This document shows positions 15,513-24,333 of a DNA stretch of 64,000 bases, one piece after another. Origin of the DNA: Planctomycetaceae bacterium (GTDB taxonomy: Bacteria; Planctomycetota; Planctomycetia; Planctomycetales; Planctomycetaceae). The position numbers and the translations under genes are program-made. The notes beneath the pieces were generated by a model. It was not told where the DNA came from and ran no database searches. It saw only the letters and a program-made list of their open reading frames with translations. Numbering within the stretch: position 1 is the first letter of the stretch; each line of letters opens with the position of its first letter. Location of the stretch: positions 62,001 through 126,000 of the forward strand of contig JABISG010000075.1 of NCBI GenBank assembly GCA_018699955.1. The letters run 5' to 3'.

Positions 15513-16478
15513 TCAGTCGCCTGCGGGAGCCGATGTCAATTGGCTCTCTGCATCGACTGGGTGGCCGTGCAGAAACTCGGCCGCGGCCATGTCGCCTTTG
15601 CCTTCGGGGCGCAATGTGAGTAATTCCAGCCCGCCTTGGCCGGTGTTGACGATCAGGCGTTCGCCCTCGGCGACGGTGATTTGTCCCGGTGTTTCGACAT
15701 CAGGCGATTCGCAGGGACGTGCAGAGATTACGATGAGACGGATCGCTGGATGCTCGGGCCGACAGAGAAACGTGAACGCCTTGGGCCAGGGCTGCATCGC
15801 CCGGATGTGCCGTTCGATTTCGACGGCCGAACGAGTCCAGTCCATCGCCCCGAAGTTCTTTTTGAATCGCGGTGCCCGCGTCACCTGTGAGGCGTCCTGC
15901 AGACTCTTCTCAACTGTTCCGGAATCGATTTGATCGATCACCGAGCGGGCCAACGGAACGGTGAGTTCCGCCAGGCGTGATTCCAGTTCGCCTGCGGTTT
16001 CTTCCGATCCGATTGGCGTGGAAACGACTCCGAGAACCGGACCGGCATCCAGACGCGGATCGATCTGAAAGATGGTGACACCCGTCTCCGCATCGCCCGT
16101 CAAAATCGAATATTGCACCGGTGCGGCCCCCCGATGACGCGGAAGCAGAGATGCATGGAGGTTGACAGCCCCAAACCGTGGAATCTCCAACAACTCCGCT
16201 GAGAGGATCTGCCCGTAAGCCGCGACGACGTACAGGTCGGCTTCCAGTTTTCGCAAATCAGCCAATGCCGTCTCGGTGTTGACGCTTTGAGGCTGAAAGA
16301 CGGGCGTGCCGTGCTCCTCGGCCGTCAATTTCATCGGATTCACGTGGTGATGGTGCCCACGTCCCGTGCGGTCGGGTTGCGTGTACAACGCGACCACCTC
16401 GTGTTGCGATTCGTACAGGCCACGAAACGTCGGCAGGGCGAACTCTCCGGTCCCCATCATCACCAGTCGCAGGCTCAC
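15513..16478 (-). CDS. fmt: Methionyl-tRNA formyltransferase
   Basis: A 321-residue enzyme that formylates initiator Met-tRNA using 10-formyltetrahydrofolate. GTG 16478 is chosen because GAGGAA lies six bases upstream and the protein then begins directly with the first beta strand (LRLVMMGTGEFALPTF). The catalytic segment NLHASLLPRHRGAAPVQYSI is present at about residue 108, with GVTIFQIDPRLDAGPVL after it. The C-terminal domain ends in a short Ala/Pro-rich tail. It lies 57 bases downstream of def, the usual pairing of formylation and deformylation genes. Confidence 0.95.
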   Translation of the reverse strand: MSLRLVMMGTGEFALPTFRGLYESQHEVVALYTQPDRTGRGHHHHVNPMKLTAEEHGTPVFQPQSVNTETALADLRKLEADLYVVAAYGQILSAELLEIPRFGAVNLHASLLPRHRGAAPVQYSILTGDAETGVTIFQIDPRLDAGPVLGVVSTPIGSEETAGELESRLAELTVPLARSVIDQIDSGTVEKSLQDASQVTRAPRFKKNFGAMDWTRSAVEIERHIRAMQPWPKAFTFLCRPEHPAIRLIVISARPCESPDVETPGQITVAEGERLIVNTGQGGLELLTLRPEGKGDMAAAEFLHGHPVDAESQLTSAPAGD

Positions 16479-16535
16479 GCGTTCTTCCTCGGCGTCGCAT
16501 GAAGTAGGGCGTCGCAACAAGTAGGCCGTTCGTCG

Positions 16536-17111
16536 TCACTTCGGTTCCGTTGCCTTCAGTTGACGTTTGATTTCGTCGTCTGAAGGAATCTCACCGTCTG
16601 CTTGTTGCCGTCGAAATTGCGATTCAAAATCGTCGAGTCGTCCTTCGACTTCCCGCTGGGCGCTCTCGCTCAGGCGGTCGGTGAACATTACGCCATCCAG
16701 ATGATCGGTTTCGTGCTGCACGACGCGGCCGGCAAGCTCGGTGAGGGTCATCGAAAACTCTCGTCCCTGCAAATCGAACGCCTCAACCACGATCTCTTCG
16801 GCACGGCGTACCTGGCCGTACAGTTCGGGCAGGCTGAGGCAGCCTTCTTCTCCTTCGATGCTACCCTTGCGTTGGGTGATTTCGGGATTGATGAAGACGA
16901 GTTCCTGTTCGGTTTCTTCCGGCTCGGCCGTCGCGTTGACGATAAACAACCGGAACGGCAGACCAACCTGATTGGCTGCCAGACCGATGCCGCGTGCCTC
17001 GTACATCAAGTTGAACATCTCGCGAACGGTTTCGCGAAGTTTCGCATTGATTTCAGCGATTGGCTTCGATTTCCACCGTAAAGCCGGGTGCGGGTAATTA
17101 ACGATGTTCAT
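16536..17111 (-). CDS. def: Peptide deformylase
   Basis: A 191-residue metallohydrolase that removes the N-formyl group from nascent proteins. All three motifs are intact: GIGLAANQVG at 41-50, EGCLSLPE at 89-96 with metal ligand Cys91, and QHETDHLDG at 132-140 with ligands His133 and His137 and catalytic Glu134. The C-terminal extension after residue 145 is charged and helical, as in type I enzymes with long tails. Upstream of fmt on the same strand. Confidence 0.95.
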   Translation of the reverse strand: MNIVNYPHPALRWKSKPIAEINAKLRETVREMFNLMYEARGIGLAANQVGLPFRLFIVNATAEPEETEQELVFINPEITQRKGSIEGEEGCLSLPELYGQVRRAEEIVVEAFDLQGREFSMTLTELAGRVVQHETDHLDGVMFTDRLSESAQREVEGRLDDFESQFRRQQADGEIPSDDEIKRQLKATEPK

Positions 17112-17419
17112 CGGCGGGCAACAGAGTGGGAAGAAACGGACAGAACGTATTCATGGGATTATACGATGCACCGTCGTCGGGGTCGAGCGACGCCGTGATG
17201 GTGTGCGCACGCATCCGGTTCGCGTCGGCGCCCGGCGATACCGTATCGCCGGGCTGCCCTGCGACAGATGTCACAGATTCCCATGGGAAGACCGCCGTTC
17301 ACGCCTCCGCTCGATGCAGAGGTGAGTCGGCCGGAACGCACAACGGCAAACAATCAGGCAATGCAACCCATTGCCCGCGGCTGTCTGCGCCGTGTCAGAT
17401 TCGTCGATCTATCCGATGA
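17112..17419. other. 308-bp intergenic region with a perfect hairpin
   Basis: No supported gene. It contains a perfect 12-bp stem at 17230-17254 (GCCCGGCGATAC, one-base loop, GTATCGCCGGGC). The rest is unremarkable and presumably carries the def promoter on its left end and the terminator of the lipoprotein gene on its right. Confidence 0.5.
17230..17254. repeat. Perfect 12-bp hairpin
   Basis: Arms GCCCGGCGATAC and GTATCGCCGGGC are exact complements with a single C between them. No T-tract follows on either strand, so it is more like a palindromic repeat than an intrinsic terminator. No second copy was seen in the window. Confidence 0.7.
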
Positions 17420-17740
17420 CTAGTAAGTCGGCAGTGGCTCCAGCGCCACAGAGGCGGTCTGCGGAACACCAATTGGCTGAGCGAATGCGCCGGCGGTGAC
17501 CGGTGTGGTCGCGGTACCGAGGTATCCAGCCTGAACCGAGTTGTAGTTCTGATACATTCCCTGCGGAGCAACGCCCAGCGGGTATCCACCCGGTGCCACG
17601 CCACAATTTCCTCCGGGACATCCACCACCGTAACCGGGAGTCAGATAATTGGATCTGAACAAACCGCCCTGACCGCAACAGCAGCCCACAGCGGAACTCA
17701 GTAATGCCATCCCAACGAGGAGTGTCGCAAATTTCTTCAT
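17420..17740 (-). CDS. Small Gly/Pro-rich lipoprotein
   Basis: A 106-residue protein from ATG 17740, preceded by AAAGGA. It has a short lipoprotein signal KKFATLLVGMALLSSAVGCC with several cysteines at the cleavage site. The mature part is rich in Gly, Pro, Tyr and Ala (TPGYGGGCPGGNCGVAPGGY). No known domain; this type of low-complexity surface lipoprotein is common in planctomycetes. Role unknown; envelope location inferred from the signal. Confidence 0.6.
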   Translation of the reverse strand: MKKFATLLVGMALLSSAVGCCCGQGGLFRSNYLTPGYGGGCPGGNCGVAPGGYPLGVAPQGMYQNYNSVQAGYLGTATTPVTAGAFAQPIGVPQTASVALEPLPTY

Positions 17741-17833
17741 CGAATTGTCCTTTCGATTGTCACCAGAGAGTGATCTGAAAGAGTTAAGAGTCGTCGATTG
17801 ATTGTGAGACATTTGTGCGAGACGCGTCCGGCG

Positions 17834-18844
17834 TCACGCCGATTGATGTGCAGGAACTATCGGAATGTTCGACATACCGGCCGCGACCGACCAGCCGGCC
17901 GCAAACCCTGCAGCATGTCGACGATGTTCCTGCACAAACAGAATTCCTTCTTCACGAACTGTCATCGTGTCTTCAGTGAGCGGAAGTGACGCCACGTGAT
18001 TGCCCAGCCAGAGTCCAATGGTCGGTCGAAATCCAGCGACGTCGCCCGAACATTGAATACGGTAGGTTGTCCCCGTCTTCCAAGCCGTAAGACTGAGTTG
18101 AGAGCGCAGATGGCACCATCTCAGAAACTGCTCGCCAGTCGTCTGCCACATGAGTGGAAATTCATCTGCGTGTAATGGGCGCGGTTGGGCCGAATCTGCA
18201 GACTGAGACCGAGGCTGAGTGTTGCTGATGAAGAATGGACGACCACACGCGTTACTTTCCCTCATCGACGAAACGGATTTCTCGCCCGTTTCGCTTTGAT
18301 TCTGGGAATTGACGTCGTCACTACCGATGGCAAAATGCTCCGCGAATGCCTGCAGATCCTGCTCCGGATTCTGGCAGCGGCAAAGCGCACTTTGAAACGG
18401 GAACGGATAGTCGGCCAGCCTCAACCAGAAACCGCCGGCGCTTTCGATTCTCAGCTTCAACTCGTCAAAGAACGCAGCGCGGTGCGTCCGAAGACGGATT
18501 GCTTGTTGTTCATCGGGAACGCCTTCGCCCTGCTGGGGGTGGATTTCCGCACGTGGCAGCAAATCGGCCACGTTGATGACTTCTGCGCCGCACTCGCGTG
18601 CCATTCTGGAATCCAGCCGCCCCGATGCGTTGCGGGCATCGAAAACAAGAATCTGTCCGGCGGCTGTGCTACCTTGGCGAGAGAGAGTTGAAGTCTGAAA
18701 CGGTACGGCTGGAATTCCGGCAATCCGTAACCACTGAATCGCGAAGACCGGCAGCCCGGAAATCAGCAGTGGGAGATAGGTTTTATGGTTGCGGCGGAAC
18801 ATGAATTGGATTCGGGAAAGAAATGCCATCTCATCGGGCAACAA
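17834..18844 (-). CDS. Uncharacterised protein, possibly polysaccharide-deacetylase related
   Basis: A 336-residue frame (an ATG at 18829 is an alternative start) with one hydrophobic segment near the N-terminus (LPLLISGLPVFAIQWL). Readable patches are FDARNASGRLDSRMAREC, GGFWLRLADYPFPFQSALCR near residue 135, and a C-terminal region with FRPTIGLWLGNHVASLPL. The WLRLxxYPxPxxSA patch and the C-terminal patch recall planctomycete proteins annotated as polysaccharide deacetylases, but the catalytic Asp-containing motif is not visible and the middle is low-complexity Ser/Gln-rich. Function is left open; a degenerate relative is possible. Confidence 0.5.
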   Translation of the reverse strand: MLPDEMAFLSRIQFMFRRNHKTYLPLLISGLPVFAIQWLRIAGIPAVPFQTSTLSRQGSTAAGQILVFDARNASGRLDSRMARECGAEVINVADLLPRAEIHPQQGEGVPDEQQAIRLRTHRAAFFDELKLRIESAGGFWLRLADYPFPFQSALCRCQNPEQDLQAFAEHFAIGSDDVNSQNQSETGEKSVSSMRESNACGRPFFISNTQPRSQSADSAQPRPLHADEFPLMWQTTGEQFLRWCHLRSQLSLTAWKTGTTYRIQCSGDVAGFRPTIGLWLGNHVASLPLTEDTMTVREEGILFVQEHRRHAAGFAAGWSVAAGMSNIPIVPAHQSA

Positions 18845-19370
18845 TGAGATACGCGGGATAGCGATTGGTGCGTATTAGTCGAAGAAAAGCGATGCGATGT
18901 GGTGGTTGGTGATCGACCAGAGCGGTCAAATCAGCCGGTGGATGTGATGTGTGTTGGGACGTGGGTGAAGAAAAAAACGGAAATGAGGGCGGAACGATAA
19001 AGATTCCCTCAAGTTTCGTCAACACGAGATCGGCCCTTTCCGCCCGTCAGCTTGCGAGACCGAGTTTGCGCAACGGGTGCCACTGGATTGTCGCCCGTGT
19101 AGTACCGTGAGTCCTGGCGATAAACCAGGGTCGGCGTCCCCTTCAGCGTTTCTTGGTTAGATCGCTGGGACACCCTCACGCGGAAACGCATTCAATGACT
19201 GTGAACACAATCTTGCAGCCAATTTCTCGTTTGCCATAATTCATCTATTGACGGAAGTGGCTCTAGAGTTGACGATTGGTAGGGTTGCTAACGCCAACGT
19301 AGAATTGTATCGATTTTCTTTCAGGCAACGGTATGCCGGCATTTGTGCGAGTCATTTGGGTTCGGCCGAT
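18845..19370. other. 526-bp region without a well-supported gene
   Basis: The only candidate is a minus-strand frame at 19009-19191 (60 codons, basic, ending KLTGGKGRSRVDET) with no ribosome site; it is not called. The right part presumably contains the promoter of the response-regulator gene. An in-frame extension of that gene reaches 19248 but reads as non-coding. Confidence 0.4.
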
Positions 19371-19823
19371 ATGAGCCAGAACACCGTGGGACGACCGATT
19401 GAGATTCTCCTCGTCGAGGACAGCTTGACGTCCGCGCGGCTGACGATCGGTGCGCTGAAAAAGGGAGAGTTTGAACACCGGCTGACGTGGATTTCCGACG
19501 GCAACGAAGCGGTGGAGTTTCTCTTTCGCCGTGGAAAATACGGACAGGCACCCCGGCCCGATGTGATTTTGCTCGATCTCGGTCTGCCCGGCAAAGATGG
19601 TCGCGAGGTGTTGACCGAGATTAAGGCGTGCGACGATTTGAGCGGCATTCCCGTTGTGGTAATGACCGCCTCGACCGATCAGGAAGACATCGTCCGCACA
19701 CAGCAGCTTCAGGTGGAAAGCTACCTGGTCAAGCCGGTCGATCTGGAGAAATTCCTGCGGCTGGTGAAAGAACTCAAGCGGTTCTGGCTGCACGAGGAAG
19801 TCATTCTGCCGACGGTCGATTAG
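19371..19823 (+). CDS. Single-domain CheY-like response regulator (Rcp1 type)
   Basis: A 150-residue stand-alone receiver domain. From ATG 19371 the key residues are the acidic pair Glu16-Asp17 (ILLVEDS), phospho-acceptor Asp69 in VILLDLGLPGKDG, Thr99 in VVMTAS and Lys121 in YLVKPVD. The LDLGLPGKDGREVL form and the insertion FRRGKYGQAPRPD before it are typical of Rcp1-like regulators that pair with phytochrome-type or hybrid histidine kinases. There is no output domain, so it signals by protein-protein contact or phosphotransfer. No kinase gene is adjacent. Confidence 0.9.
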   Translation: MSQNTVGRPIEILLVEDSLTSARLTIGALKKGEFEHRLTWISDGNEAVEFLFRRGKYGQAPRPDVILLDLGLPGKDGREVLTEIKACDDLSGIPVVVMTASTDQEDIVRTQQLQVESYLVKPVDLEKFLRLVKELKRFWLHEEVILPTVD

Positions 19824-19850
19824 AGAAAGACCTGTGCGACAGTGAATCGC

Positions 19851-20252
19851 TCAACTGTTCTCGTCGGCAGCGGGGGTTTCCGGAGTGGGTGTCTCCGGAT
19901 CGGGTGACGCAGGAGCGACGGGTTCCGCGACGGGCTGGGTAGCGGCTACCGGTGATTCTGGAGCGTCGCTCACTTCATCGTCGGTTGACGGTGCTTTGTC
20001 GTCGGCAACTGGTTTCGGTTTCGGGGGCTTCTGAGACTCGGCCGCCTTCGAGGCACTCTGTACGCGTTCGATCACTTCAGCGAAAGAACGCGTTTGACGC
20101 TGTCCTTCGAGGAGTTTCATACTTTCCTTGTCGCGGGTACATCCACAGCGCAGGGCAACAACATCGCCAGTCGCTCGGCGGCGCTTCCCGCATTGGGGAC
20201 ACTCCCACTCGCGTCGGACTTCCAAATCGAGCCGAATTCCAGGCCCTTTCAC
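19851..20252 (-). CDS. Zinc-ribbon protein with acidic Pro-rich tail
   Basis: A 133-residue protein. Residues 15-40 form a four-Cys zinc ribbon, ECPQCGKRRRATGDVVALRC followed by GC. A helical KLLEGQRQTRSFAEVIERVQ segment comes next. From residue 75 the chain is low-complexity, rich in Pro, Glu, Asp, Thr and Ala, and probably disordered. I do not recognise a specific family; small zinc ribbons like this often bind nucleic acid or proteins. Convergent with the response-regulator gene. Confidence 0.65.
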   Translation of the reverse strand: MKGPGIRLDLEVRREWECPQCGKRRRATGDVVALRCGCTRDKESMKLLEGQRQTRSFAEVIERVQSASKAAESQKPPKPKPVADDKAPSTDDEVSDAPESPVAATQPVAEPVAPASPDPETPTPETPAADENS

Positions 20253-20427
20253 AGTTTCTCTCCCGGGTCGTGTTCGTTTCCACCGTCAGATAAGTTTTGA
20301 CGCCGACCACTGATGCATTCACCGGTGGCTAAATGAGCTGGTGGGTTTCTATGCAAGGCGGCTGCCAAAGTCTACACTTTCGCCAATCGTTACCTTCTCA
20401 GTTCGCTCCCGAACGTACAAGTGTGTG

Positions 20428-21387
20428 ATGGCAAACCGGACAAAAATTCCGGACCCGCTGTTAAATGTGGGGCGCGGGTTCCTGATGGGAGGGGCCGACA
20501 TCATCCCCGGCGTTTCCGGTGGCACGGTCGCATTGATTCTGGGCATTTACGAACGGCTGGTCCACGCTATTAGCTGTTTCGATCTGACGTTCCTCGGTCA
20601 TCTGCGAAAACGGGAACTGATCGCGGCACTGCGGCACATCGATGCTCTGTTTCTCGTGACGTTGTTCCTGGGGATCGGAATCGGGGTCATCGGGCTGGGC
20701 GGTCTGATGCATTACCTGCTGGAACATCAGTTGCAGTACACGTTCGGCGCGTTCTTCGGGCTGATACTCGCATCCAGTTGGCACGTAGCCCGCATCATCG
20801 ATCACTGGAATGCGAAACTCGTCGTTTGCATGGTTATTGGTGCGGTAGGAGCTTTTTTTCTCGTGGCGCTGCCTGTTTTCAAGTCGCCGCCCGATACAGC
20901 ATGGTACAGGTTGATTTGTGGCGGTGTTGCCATCTGCGCGATGATTCTGCCCGGCATCAGCGGCGCATTCATTCTGCTGATTCTTGGTCAGTATTCCGAA
21001 ATTACGGGTGCCCTGGAAGAAGTCAAGAATGGCGGTGCGAATGGCGATACGTGGCTCATCCTTGGCGCTTTTGGGTTGGGTGCCACAATTGGAATCCTGA
21101 GTTTCAGCAAATTCCTGAAATGGCTGCTCGCAAGGTTTGAGTCAGCAACGATGGCCGTACTGTGTGGATTCATGCTGGGGTCGCTGCGAAAAATCTGGCC
21201 GTTCAAATTCGATCTGACGCCGGGTGAGACCAAATTCAAGCTCAAGGAATTCCGCAACGAATGGCCCGATTTCAGCGCCGGCAACGTCTGGGCAACAATT
21301 GGACTCGCCGTGGTCGCCTTCGTATTCGTGTTGCTGCTGGAACGCTTCAGCGCAACCGCAACGCACTCAACATCGGGTGATGCATAA
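20428..21387 (+). CDS. DUF368 (PopT-type) polyprenyl-phosphate transporter
   Basis: A 319-residue integral membrane protein from ATG 20428, with about eight to nine hydrophobic helices. The diagnostic DUF368 segment GRGFLMGGADIIPGVSGGT appears near the N-terminus and is echoed internally as GVAICAMILPGISGAFILLI near residue 175, as expected for an inverted repeat fold. DUF368 proteins were shown to recycle undecaprenyl phosphate across the cytoplasmic membrane (PopT), so a role in envelope glycan synthesis follows from family knowledge. Planctomycete envelopes make this of interest. No partner gene is adjacent. Confidence 0.85.
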   Translation: MANRTKIPDPLLNVGRGFLMGGADIIPGVSGGTVALILGIYERLVHAISCFDLTFLGHLRKRELIAALRHIDALFLVTLFLGIGIGVIGLGGLMHYLLEHQLQYTFGAFFGLILASSWHVARIIDHWNAKLVVCMVIGAVGAFFLVALPVFKSPPDTAWYRLICGGVAICAMILPGISGAFILLILGQYSEITGALEEVKNGGANGDTWLILGAFGLGATIGILSFSKFLKWLLARFESATMAVLCGFMLGSLRKIWPFKFDLTPGETKFKLKEFRNEWPDFSAGNVWATIGLAVVAFVFVLLLERFSATATHSTSGDA

Positions 21388-21414
21388 CCGCCAAACGAAA
21401 CATCGAACGCGCAC

Positions 21415-21439
21415 GCTCAACGCTTGCGGTTTAGCGACC
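21415..21439 (+). repeat. Dispersed repeat family 3 (GCTTGCGGTTTAGCG), copy 1
   Basis: CGCTTGCGGTTTAGCG lies between the convergent DUF368 and M28 peptidase genes. Related copies are at 132-146 (inverted, with TTTCGC), 48079-48115 (as a hairpin), 48274-48300 and 51973-52002. Confidence 0.75.
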
Positions 21440-21464
21440 CCCAACTCGCCGCTTGCCTGCCAAA

Positions 21465-22697
21465 TCAAAAGATCGACAACATCATAATCTGAGCCAAACG
21501 TGTCAGCCACGTCCGTTCGGTTGCGGTGATCGTTCCCCGCTTGATGATCTGGTCGGTTTTGATTCGCGCCTGCGTCACAATCAGCCGTTGTAAGCTAGTC
21601 AGCGGATGATTTGACTCAGGATTGAGCAGCGTTTTGGTAATACGGTTCAGTGTATGGGCCTCATCCAGGTTGGGCTTGATCGAATCGATCCACTCGGGCG
21701 CTTCGCCGGTGTTGGCAACGTCGGCAACAATCTTCAAAGCCAAACCCGAAACGCGGGCCACCTTTTCGTAATCAATGCGGTCCGGCAGATCGCGGGGTGA
21801 GTGGTAGTCGGGATGTTCGCCGGTTGAGAAGAACAGGAACGGCACCTTGCGATCGCGAAACGGGCCGTAATCACTGCGCGTGCCAATCAAATCGATGCCC
21901 AGCCGCGCTATTTCCAGGCCGTTCGGCGCACCGATGCGATCGAGCGTGCCGGCCAACTGTGGCGAGTGTTCGCTGCCCATAACAAACACGGTCGGCAGCG
22001 GCAAGTCGCCCAGCGAACGGCCGATCATGTCGGCCGTGATAAACATTTTCACCTGGTCCATCGGCCAGGGCGGATGCGCGGCGAACCACCGTGAACCCCA
22101 CAGGAACCGCTCTTCCAGGTCGAATCCCACAAAGGCAATGCTGCGTTTCGGCTTTGTTGATGACGTTGCCAGTCGGCGCGCCAGTTCCAGCATCATCGAG
22201 ACGCCACTCGCGTTGTCGTCGGCACCGGGGTACATCTTTCCGTTGCGAACACCCAGATGATCGTAATGCGCGCTGATGATCACAAATTCGCCACGAAGTT
22301 TCGGATCGCTGCCCTCAATCCAACCGCCCACATTGCGACCAACGACCGGCTTCTCGCCGTTCTCGTCTGCCCGTCCGGGAATGTTTTGAAAGTAACTCTT
22401 ATCGCCGAACAGCGGAGCCAGTTTCGCCTCTTGAAATCGATCGCGAATGTACTCGGCGGCAGCGCGGGCTCCGGCGCCGGAACGTCCATTCAGCTTCTCT
22501 CCCGCAAGAAACTCAATATGAGGCCGCACGTCCTTCGGCTGAATGGGACTTTCCCACGCCGGTTTCTCGGCCGGTTTGGGTTCTGGCGCTTCGACTGGTT
22601 TTTGTTGCGGGTCTTCGGCCCATGAACTTCTTTGAAGGGAAAACAGGGCGACAAAGCAACACAGAACGGACACGCAGTGCAATCGATGCCAAGTCAT
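21465..22697 (-). CDS. Secreted M28 family zinc aminopeptidase
   Basis: A 410-residue protein with a signal peptide (VSVLCCFVALFSLQRSSWA) and a Pro/Glu-rich linker. The five metal ligands of M28 peptidases are visible: His in SAHYDHLG, bridging Asp in GADDNASG, the Glu pair in DLEER, Asp in ITADMIGR and His in GEHPDYHS. A catalytic Glu sits next to the ligand Glu. The enzyme would trim N-terminal residues from peptides in the periplasm. The C-terminal 80 residues are helical and not part of the catalytic core. Convergent with the DUF368 gene. Confidence 0.88.
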   Translation of the reverse strand: MTWHRLHCVSVLCCFVALFSLQRSSWAEDPQQKPVEAPEPKPAEKPAWESPIQPKDVRPHIEFLAGEKLNGRSGAGARAAAEYIRDRFQEAKLAPLFGDKSYFQNIPGRADENGEKPVVGRNVGGWIEGSDPKLRGEFVIISAHYDHLGVRNGKMYPGADDNASGVSMMLELARRLATSSTKPKRSIAFVGFDLEERFLWGSRWFAAHPPWPMDQVKMFITADMIGRSLGDLPLPTVFVMGSEHSPQLAGTLDRIGAPNGLEIARLGIDLIGTRSDYGPFRDRKVPFLFFSTGEHPDYHSPRDLPDRIDYEKVARVSGLALKIVADVANTGEAPEWIDSIKPNLDEAHTLNRITKTLLNPESNHPLTSLQRLIVTQARIKTDQIIKRGTITATERTWLTRLAQIMMLSIF

Positions 22698-23011
22698 TAC
22701 GACAACTCCCTGTCGATAGGAACAGCGGCGGGGGGGCTTCGGTTTCCGTAGGCCGGAACAACTCTTCGCAGTTCCGGTGCTATCGCAGTTCGCCGGAACT
22801 TGTATTTTTGAGCCGGGAGATTAGCTGCCCGGGCATACGTCGGCAAGATGAAAAAGTGGTCGGATTGCGCCGATTGATCCGAAGTTTCCTATTGTGACGA
22901 ACGATGGGCGGTCGATGGTATTGTTGCAGGCCCATGGTGCGACCTCACCGTTGGCGTGTCCCGATTTGATTGGACCCAGTCCCTGCAGCCTTATCGGCAG
23001 GAGAGACCCAG
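22698..23011. other. 314-bp divergent intergenic region
   Basis: Lies between the divergent starts of the M28 peptidase and the Tyr-rich secreted protein. It must hold both promoters. I see no clear -35/-10 pair or repeat here; GGCAGGAGAGA at its right edge is the ribosome site of the next gene. Confidence 0.4.
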
Positions 23012-23317
23012 ATGCCGCGACGCATGATGTTATCGATGTTTCTGTTCTGTGCGGCCGTCATTATGGCGACCGGACTGATGGCCTCTCCCGCGCAGGCAGC
23101 GGGCCGCGGTCAACCGACCGATTGGAATCGGTTCTACTATTATCCCTACGTGTACTATCCCCAGAGCTTCGACCGCTCGCAGCAGAGTTACAACCACTTG
23201 TATTACCGGTACCCGGCCAGCCGCCGCATCCCGGTGTACAACGAGCAATGGTACAACTACTACCCCAGTCCTCGGCCGTATCACCGAGGACACCATTTCA
23301 TCCTGGACCAGCTGTAA
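23012..23317 (+). CDS. Small secreted Tyr/Pro-rich protein
   Basis: A 101-residue protein from ATG 23012, with GGAGAG nine bases upstream. The signal peptide (MLSMFLFCAAVIMATGLMAS, then PAQAA) is followed by a mature chain dominated by Tyr, Pro, Arg, Ser and Asn (WNRFYYYPYVYYPQSFDRSQ). It has no cysteines. Small Tyr/Pro-rich secreted proteins are recurrent in planctomycetes and may be envelope or matrix components; function is unknown. A terminator hairpin follows within 40 bases, so it is a monocistronic unit. Confidence 0.65.
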   Translation: MPRRMMLSMFLFCAAVIMATGLMASPAQAAGRGQPTDWNRFYYYPYVYYPQSFDRSQQSYNHLYYRYPASRRIPVYNEQWYNYYPSPRPYHRGHHFILDQL

Positions 23318-23353
23318 GCCGGTGTGGGTGATCACGATTCAGAGAATCACTGC

Positions 23354-23387
23354 ACAGCCCATCCGTTACCGCGGGTGGGCTGTTGCC
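23354..23387 (+). terminator. Terminator-like hairpin after the Tyr-rich gene
   Basis: ACAGCCCATCC pairs with GGGTGGGCTGT (10 of 11) over an eight-base loop. Only a short TTGCC follows, so termination strength is uncertain. Confidence 0.6.
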
Positions 23388-23491
23388 GTATCAGGGACGC
23401 CATCGAAGCGTTGCGTCGCGGCTTTGAGGAATAGAGAATAGACGAGCCGTGTGCATGACGACTTCTTCCTCTCCCTGCGGGATCTCAGTTT

Positions 23492-24238
23492 GTGTCGAGC
23501 GAAAAAACCGAAGCGATTGTGATCCGCCAGGCGGATTTCAGCGAGACAAGTCGCGTGGTGACGCTGTTCACGCACGAGTTCGGGAAGATATCGGCTATTG
23601 CCAAAGGAGCGAAGCGACTGAAGGGGCCATTCGATGCTGCTCTTGACCTGTTAACGCATTGTCGGATAGTCTTCATCCGCAAATCATCGAGCAGTCTCGA
23701 TATTTTGACGGATTCTCAAGTCATACAAAGGTTTAGGCCGGAAAGCAAGGACCTCAACGTATTATACGGCGGCTACTATTTCGCCGAATTGCTGACCAGT
23801 CTGACCGAAGAATACGATCCACACACCGAACTGTTCGACGAAACCGTCAACAGTTTGAATTGCATACGAACGGGTGAAAATCCCAAGGAGACGATTGTCC
23901 GCTTTGAATTGGCGGTGCTGCGAGAAATTGGGCAGCTACCATCATTCGACGCCTGCATGGCGTGCGGTATCCCGCTGACCGAAACGGACCCCACCGTCTT
24001 CTGGGTTTCACAGGGTGGAATGATCTGCCCAAAATGCCGAAAACAGGAGTATCAACAACAGCCGGTTCAACCGGGAACAATCCACGCACTTCACAAGTTA
24101 TCGCAGGCGGACGATGAGTCGGCATCATCTCTGATCATCTCACCTCAGCAACTTGTGGAAATGCGACGCATTACCGCATCTGCCATTTCTCACATCCTGG
24201 GTCATCGGCCCAAAATGTATCGATACCTTCAAAACTGA
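23492..24238 (+). CDS. recO: DNA repair protein RecO
   Basis: A 248-residue RecO. The N-terminal OB-fold begins KTEAIVIRQADFSETSRVVTLFTHEFGKIS, followed by KGAKRLKGPFDAAL, the helical domain with YFAELL, and a C-terminal zinc-binding set of cysteines (FDACMACG, MICPKCRK). RecO loads RecA onto SSB-coated single strands with RecR in gap repair. The start is GTG with only a weak upstream purine stretch. It is followed at about 95 bases by the outer-membrane BamD-like gene. Confidence 0.92.
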   Translation: MSSEKTEAIVIRQADFSETSRVVTLFTHEFGKISAIAKGAKRLKGPFDAALDLLTHCRIVFIRKSSSSLDILTDSQVIQRFRPESKDLNVLYGGYYFAELLTSLTEEYDPHTELFDETVNSLNCIRTGENPKETIVRFELAVLREIGQLPSFDACMACGIPLTETDPTVFWVSQGGMICPKCRKQEYQQQPVQPGTIHALHKLSQADDESASSLIISPQQLVEMRRITASAISHILGHRPKMYRYLQN

Positions 24239-24333
24239 CTCTGCCAACACTGATTTCTGCGGCGAACCACGTCACCACAAAACGCGACTCCCTCCCCTCT
24301 CTCTCCTCTCCCACTTCGCGTTTTCCTGCCGAC

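Noticed and set aside
19009..19191. 60-codon basic minus-strand frame
   Set aside because: No ribosome site and no similarity recognised; noted under the intergenic region but not called as a gene.
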